Below, in pieces: positions 58,403-64,000 of a stretch of 64,000 bases of DNA (the first letter of the stretch is position 1; the number at the start of each line of letters is the position of its first letter). The stretch is from Owenia fusiformis (taxonomy: Eukaryota; Annelida; Polychaeta; Sabellida; Oweniidae). The DNA is taken from assembly GCA_903813345.2 (NCBI GenBank), contig CAIIXF020000003.1:7837815-7901814 (forward strand), read 5' to 3'. Made by a program: the position numbers and the translations under genes. Below the pieces are notes generated by a model. The model was not told the DNA's origin. It made no database searches and saw only the letters and a list, made by a program, of their open reading frames with translations.

Positions 58403-58576
58403 ATGGATCCTTATATTATACCCAAAGACCCATATGTGAGATCCTCCAAGATTAGAGAAATAAAAGACATTTTGAAGAACTTAAAGAAAGAAAACGAAGA
58501 ACTTCAGCAGGCATTTGATGATGGATACATTTCAGCAAAATGTTTTTTAAAATTCATTTTACTTATTGGGCAGTAA
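58403..58576 (+). CDS. Small 57-residue ORF, unassigned
   Basis: ATG at 58403 to TAA at 58574-58576. It contains MDPYIIPKDPYVRSSKIREI, then ILKNLKKENEELQQAFDDGY, a short Lys/Glu/Leu coiled-coil-like segment. It lies 0.3 kb after the integrase fragment and may be an element accessory ORF or chance. Confidence 0.3.
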   Translation: MDPYIIPKDPYVRSSKIREIKDILKNLKKENEELQQAFDDGYISAKCFLKFILLIGQ

Positions 58577-58819
58577 GGAAAGGTATTTTGAGTACTATAT
58601 AGAACTGCTTACTGTAGCAGACTCAATTATTTTCTTTTAAAGTGACTTTTTAGATTACGAAACATACTTAAATACATTTAAAGTGATCTCGTGAAGTGAC
58701 TCCTTGGATTACATATTGCACAGTACTTGTATACTGTCAAAGTGATTACTTGCCAATGGATTACTGATTATAGTTATCTGATATTAAAGCGATTAATTGG
58801 ATTTAAAGCAGATTTAACA

Positions 58820-59197
58820 ATGGAATGCTTTAATTGCAAGGAGCAAGTAAATACAATCATGGAGTGGGTGACGCATGTCTTTAACACACATATAGGACAT
58901 TTACATTGCGCGACATGTGATAAAACAGTGTCAATTAAGAACTTACAGGAAGGCTGCCATCATATTATGGATTATCAAACATCGGTACAAAAGAATCTAT
59001 CATCATCATCCCATCATATTTCTACCAGGGATGTTTTTGAAAAAGACAATGGAAATAATGGCTCAGACAAAGAAGAAACATCGCAGAACACTTCTAACAC
59101 CAAAAATAAAACTCCAAATCCCACCAAACCCCAAACTCTCTCTAAATTTAGTTATTGGCCAACAACAGAATTTCCCCAGAGCCGAAACGCAAAATAA
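58820..59197 (+). CDS. Small Cys/His-rich ORF, unassigned
   Basis: ATG at 58820 (the frame is open further upstream without an ATG) to a stop at 59195-59197, 125 residues. The N-terminus has MECFNCKEQVNTIMEWVTHV and HIGHLHCATCDKTV, with paired CxxC and His residues that could bind zinc. The C-terminal half is low-complexity Ser/Asn/Thr/Pro. An A-rich tract at 59600-59635 lies downstream. Possibly an accessory ORF of the neighbouring retroelement. Confidence 0.4.
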   Translation: MECFNCKEQVNTIMEWVTHVFNTHIGHLHCATCDKTVSIKNLQEGCHHIMDYQTSVQKNLSSSSHHISTRDVFEKDNGNNGSDKEETSQNTSNTKNKTPNPTKPQTLSKFSYWPTTEFPQSRNAK

Positions 59198-61928
59198 TCA
59201 AACCCAGTCCAGTTTATAGTAGTTTCCATGAATGCGATACGTGTCTATATAGATGCGCACAAAATACTATAAGGTTTTCTGATGATTCCTAAGGCATTGT
59301 CATAATTCCTTGTTGTATGGCCTTGTGCAAAATATTTGCATTGCATATGCCAGTAAGGCTAGGTCATGTTGGATTGTTTAGGTAATTTAACATTAGTTAC
59401 TAGGCAACTGCTTAGTTAAACATAAACATTTCTACGATTTTAGTTTGACTTGGAGACCTTTGTCCTAATTGGTTCATTTGGTTTGCATTGCTATGATTTT
59501 AATTTGGATTCATACATCTACTTCTGACCTTCAGGTTGGAATCTATCTCCTAAGACTTTCATAGACTGACATACTTTTGTATTTATATCAATATCAAGGA
59601 AATTGAAATAAATTGAAAAAAAATAAAAAAAAAATAATTGGACATCAATAGTAAACAGTTGTGAATTTTTAATAACACATGATTGTGTTACTAAGTGTAC
59701 TTAAATTTCACAACTTCAAATATCACTATTTAACCATACATGTTCGTTTATACTGTTGATATACTGCTTTAAGAAAACATACCATGCATAATTTTGCATT
59801 GAAAAAAATGAAACAAAAATTGTAAAAGAAACCTTTATTAAATATTAATGCGTTTGAAGAACAGTTATTATATGGAGTAAAACTCTGTAAAACTTTGTTG
59901 TAATTGCAAAGTTGGTGGTAATGAAACATTGTTGTTTTTTATTGAATATTTTAGTTAACAATGTTTATCGCACAAATATTTTGTGTTTGAGGACAAACAA
60001 TTTTAATTAAGTTGGGGGTAATGAAACAGGGTTTAGGCTTCTCATACATTAAATTTTGGTACAAACTTCATTTTTTATATTGCATTGATTTTTAGGTTTC
60101 AATATATATTTTATTGTTCTATACATTTGATGTACATCATTTCTATTCTTCATTCCTCTTTAGTACATCTGCACTCAATACATGATATCATTCATAAATA
60201 ACATTAAAATCTTGGCTCATTTCATATTGTTTTGTCTTTTCTATCAGGAAAGTCCCAAATCCAATAAAGGAGAATCTTAAGTTCAAGAAATTCTAGTTTA
60301 TTACATAATCTACTTGACTTTCTATTGGTTCATGTTGGTTCCTTATGGGAACCAACATTTGCCTCCATTTAGAGGAGGTTTAGGAAGTCCAGTAGATTTT
60401 AATTTGATATTATCTGTTATTTGTTCATTATTGCTTCATTTATTTGGTAATTATGGGAAATTATTATTCGCCTCCTTTTTGGAACCTTCCCTGTGGAACT
60501 TTCCATACTTTCGGACTTTTCTTGATTATCATCTCAGAATATCATCTTCAGAACAGTTTTTATCAACGATCACAACACAACGTAGGGAAATATGTAAAAT
60601 ATTGTATTTGGATTGAATTTTAAACTTGGATTATAGAAAATAAACTTTTAGGCCTTTTACTTACTTTTCATGTTACTTTATTAGAACTTAAAAAACTGTT
60701 TCAATTGGTATTGCTCAAAATAAATTGGGAGAAAAATAAGGCTTTCAAAATATAATCTGGAGAAAAATTGAGAATGCTGAGAATAATCAGGACAAAAAAT
60801 TGGGGTTTACAAAAATAATCGGGAGAAAATTGGGATTGCTACATGTGAGAATAATCGGGGAAAAAATGCTCATATGAAGCCAGGCAGAATTTTCAAACAT
60901 AAGACAACTGGAGATGTAACCACAACAGTTGTTACCACTCACTTTTTGACATTAATTAGTCAATTAATTAATTTACTATATTATTTGATATCATTGATAT
61001 TTATACCAATATTGTAAGGAATCTGATAGTAATTGTTACTATTTTGTATTATGTTGGTTCAATCAGGTAGCAGTCGATGGAGTTAATATTTGATTGACAC
61101 CTGAGATTGTACTTGATAACTTGATACTAGTTTAAACCTGTTGAGCTAATTATAGTACAAGATTCTATTTTAAGCTTATTCTGTCAGGTGGAACTAATAT
61201 ATCAGTAACCACTTTTAGCGGGTTTCGAACAGGTTTCTGATGCAATATGCGTGGGCGATTGTGCAATTATTGCACAAGTTTTGCCTATTATTGCGCAATC
61301 CTGACAGAATGATTTATGTAATTTTACTTGCAACCACGGATTCACAATCAAACATTCTGAATTGGGATCGCCTTCTGAAACATTCAACACTTGGATCACA
61401 ACTACTATACTCTAAATTCATATTTTGGATCGCACAATCTGATGTTCTAATACGGGATCACCTTCACAAGTACTCTTGAGCTGAGGATACAACAACTCTT
61501 AGAAGGAAGAATTATCTCAAAGACGTAAAAGATTGTGAATCCAGGTTGCAGATGAAGACATAAATAAAGAATAAACAATCTACAACAACTTTTGTTAATC
61601 GATATCGTGATGAGATACCTGTGAGTACCGGAAACCTACAAGATCCCGGAATAATCGAACATCGATCACGTAACCGTCACGGGTGATTGGGTTCACAGGA
61701 ATCTATGATATTGGCTCCAGTGTAACTTTAATGTCATATAATTTTTTTACAAGAAATTTTGAACATGAGTCGAGTCTACAAAGACAAAAGGATTAAAATC
61801 ACACGTACAAATGGTTCTGGAATTCAATACAAATGGTAGTCTCATCACAACTTTAACCATGGACAACAATTACACAAAGTGCCAACCTGACTGACCTTTT
61901 CTCAAACCCAATCGCTGATTTGTGATAA
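59198..61928. other. AT-rich stretch with no gene
   Basis: It contains an A-rich tract (59597-59635), a degenerate AATAATCGGGAGAAAA repeat at about 60720-60870 and AATAAAGAATAAAC at 61563-61576. No supportable coding sequence was seen on either strand. Confidence 0.5.
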
Positions 61929-62150
61929 AAAAAAAATTTCTGCAAAACTATTAGAGATACAGCCAAACACTATCATTGTGTAATGTGTCAGTTAGGTAGA
62001 AATTCCTGCTTGAAACATATTAAGATGTTCCATAGCTGCACTTATGAGGATATAAAAAAGACATGCAGACATGTCAAAACTACATGGAGATATCTTCTCA
62101 CTGCTACAAATGCTGCTGTTAAGGCAGTTTCTGCAGTGGTTCTAAGATAG
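61929..62150 (+). CDS. Short open frame with a CxxC-HxxxxH pattern
   Basis: It is open between stops, with YHCVMCQLGRNSCLKHIKMF followed by His, matching a loose C2H2/BED-like finger, and ends VKAVSAVVLR at TAG 62148-62150. It may be a remnant of a transposon protein. Weak evidence. Confidence 0.25.
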   Translation, partial: KKNFCKTIRDTAKHYHCVMCQLGRNSCLKHIKMFHSCTYEDIKKTCRHVKTTWRYLLTATNAAVKAVSAVVLR

Positions 62151-62163
62151 GCCATAGTGAGTC

Positions 62164-62266
62164 AAATCAACAGAAAGAGTGTTTTGGCTTCCTCCATGAA
62201 ACTGCCCACAGCTCTACAATTGAGATAGTACAACTGCACAATATTGATCTCTGGACTGTAACTTGA
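62164..62266 (+). repeat. ~103-bp duplication, copy 1
   Basis: It shares AAATCAACAGAA, CTGCCCACAGCTCTACAATT and GGATTGTAACTT-type sequence with 62898-63003 at about 85-90%. Confidence 0.8.
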
Positions 62267-62897
62267 ATAAATCATGGATATCCATCCCTACATGTCTCTT
62301 CGAATGTGGCAAACTTCATGTAGCAAGAAGTCCATGTCTGAAATATACAAAAGCACATGCAACTACAAAGTTCCCCAGCAGGGTGTCAAAGTCTGATAAG
62401 TTATTTGAAAGAACAAAGTAAAGCCTCATAGAAATTTAGAAATTAATGCAATTATTTTTGTTATTGTGCGTTCATGGAGATTCCATGGTAAAAAAAGGTG
62501 GTAAGTAATGTAAGTGTATTGCAGCTGAATATAATACTGTAAAGTTTGACCAATGTCTCCAATTGATGAACTATTAATTAATTGTACTTCAAACACTATT
62601 TCAAAGTGTGACACTATCATAGACATACATATATCATAGATATATACAATATCATTCAAGGATATCCTGATGATAGCGATTAAAATAACTGTCAAACAAT
62701 GGATATATACAATATCACTCAAGGATATTCTGATGAAAGAAATTGTGGAAGTGATATAAAGTGATATTGTAGAAGTGATATAAAGCAAATGAAGGTGACT
62801 AGAACCTCAAAGATCAAGGGACTGTGGTCCTTATCTGTGACTTTCATCGAGAAAAGGCATGGACAGAGTGGATTTCTTAGATAGATAATGGAGTGTC

Positions 62898-63003
62898 AAA
62901 TCAACAGAAGGAGTGTTTCGCCTACCTCCATGTAACTGCCCACAGCTCTACAATTGGGCAATACAAATGCACAATTCTGATCTTTGGATTGTAACTTCAT
63001 TTG
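62898..63003 (+). repeat. ~103-bp duplication, copy 2
   Basis: Partner of 62164-62266, same orientation. The interval between them holds smaller repeats (GATATATACAATATCA at about 62639 and 62702). Confidence 0.8.
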
Positions 63004-63199
63004 TAATTTTTTAAATATTTATGAATTCTGAACGTTCGTTACTGTGAAGGTACAAAAGACTCTCTTATTTAAACATTGTCTGACATCACTCCATTGTTTG
63101 GATAAAGAGAAGAACCAGCAAGCATCCAATCAAGTTCAACACAATTCTAGTTTTTGTGTAGAACACACTGTCTAAAATGGGTTAGACATACAATCTCTT

Positions 63200-63382
63200 A
63201 TGGACTTTGCTCTTGCTACACTCAACAAGGGTGCTCCTTTGAACAACTGCTGGGGGTTCATTGATGGCACTGTAAGGCCAATTTGTAGACCATTGAAAGG
63301 TAAAAGATTTTTTAGTGGTAACAAGAGAACACAGGGTTTCAGACTTCTGTCAGTTGTTGGGATATGGTATGCTATAAGGTGA
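63200..63382 (+). pseudogene. PIF/Harbinger-like transposase fragment
   Basis: It reads LNNCWGFIDGTVRPICRPLK, then GNKRTQGFRLLSVVGIWYAI. The GFIDGTVRPICRP block with its catalytic Asp is typical of Harbinger-derived DDE nucleases such as HARBI1. Only about 60 residues remain and the rest of the catalytic triad is missing. Confidence 0.75.
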
Positions 63383-64000
63383 TCTTTTTCCCTTTAATGA
63401 TTGTTTTGAATAAATTCAATAAAATTAATAATTTAATCAATCGATTAAATAATTAAAGCTTATATGGCATTATCAAATCAACATATCGAAACCCTCTTCA
63501 TCTATAGCTTCTAATAATTGGAATTTCATTGTTTTTTAAAGTTTTTATAAAATCATGGTTTGTAACAAGGATATCTAATTTTTGCTCATTTCAACAAAAT
63601 TCTCAATTTTGTATAATTGTATGGATCAAATTTTAAGAGTGTTACTTTCGTTAACATTCCTTATTGAAAAGAGGCAGTCTTAACATTCTTTTGAATCTGG
63701 TTTCTTTCCAGTTAAGAATCACTTTTCCGACATTTTTGGTTTAAGCAACATTAACTTCTCATTGAGATATAAACTTCAAAACTATGTGACTTACTATAAA
63801 AATTCTAAATTATATTAAAACCATCAGCATATATACGCTGAGAACCAGGATGTAATCATTATAATTATCATCGTTAGAGTTGGATTAATCCTGAACATTA
63901 CTATAAATAAACATTGAACACTATTCCATATTTTATGTTGATTTTTATACAGAATCAACACTTCGAAACTACAGCTTAATATAACGTGGTTAATACATAA
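63383..64000. other. AT-rich tail, nothing recognised
   Basis: AT-rich DNA with TTAATCAATCGATTAA near 63433 and no coding signal. Confidence 0.4.

Noticed and set aside
60916-61687. Solo LTR
   Set aside because: TG/CA-like ends and AATAAA are present, but no second copy, target duplication or primer site could be established.

Overview
The window is AT-rich metazoan nuclear DNA. It has long introns with GT-AG boundaries, a tRNA-derived SINE, many small terminal-inverted-repeat elements, LINE, Ty3/gypsy and Harbinger fragments, and minisatellites. The texture suggests a marine invertebrate (mollusc-, brachiopod- or lancelet-like), but the sequence does not settle the phylum.

One host gene dominates. 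On the minus strand, 25 consecutive internal exons of ATP-dependent 5-oxoprolinase (OPLAH) lie between 55548 and 9084. Their phases join perfectly and give 2994 coding bases (998 codons). They run from just after the N-terminal part of the protein to the late hydantoinase-B region. The first roughly 120 and last roughly 170 residues were not found in the window. The other recognisable coding sequence is mobile: two copies of a transposase tail (2-757, 8090-8526), a LINE reverse-transcriptase tail (19627-20654), a broken Ty3/gypsy integrase region (56469-58097) and a Harbinger-like transposase fragment (63200-63382). Unassigned frames include a 69-bp-repeat ORF (2338-3999), an ORF at 7689-8099 and three small ORFs between 58403 and 62150.

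Layout. 1-9050: transposase duplication, repeat ORF flanked by 84-bp direct repeats, AT-rich DNA. 9084-31000: OPLAH 3' half, with introns full of TIR elements. 31000-37000: OPLAH exons plus two large tandem arrays. 37000-39740: a compact exon cluster. 39738-51211: one 11.5-kb intron, almost all of it a candidate 10.8-kb DNA element (40077-50848) with matching terminal motifs and GGTGCATCGATC-rich ends. 51212-55548: 5' exons and a 40-bp array. 55549-64000: repeats and transposon remnants.

The most interesting signal is that five OPLAH exon-intron junctions (at 15515, 31729, 53633, 53968 and 55548) have been copied or tandemly amplified into the adjoining intron. The copies carry about 20-50 bases of exon plus the splice site, giving series of decoy donors or acceptors. 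The most extreme is an array of about 50 units of 40 bp, grown from the donor end of a 53-bp exon.
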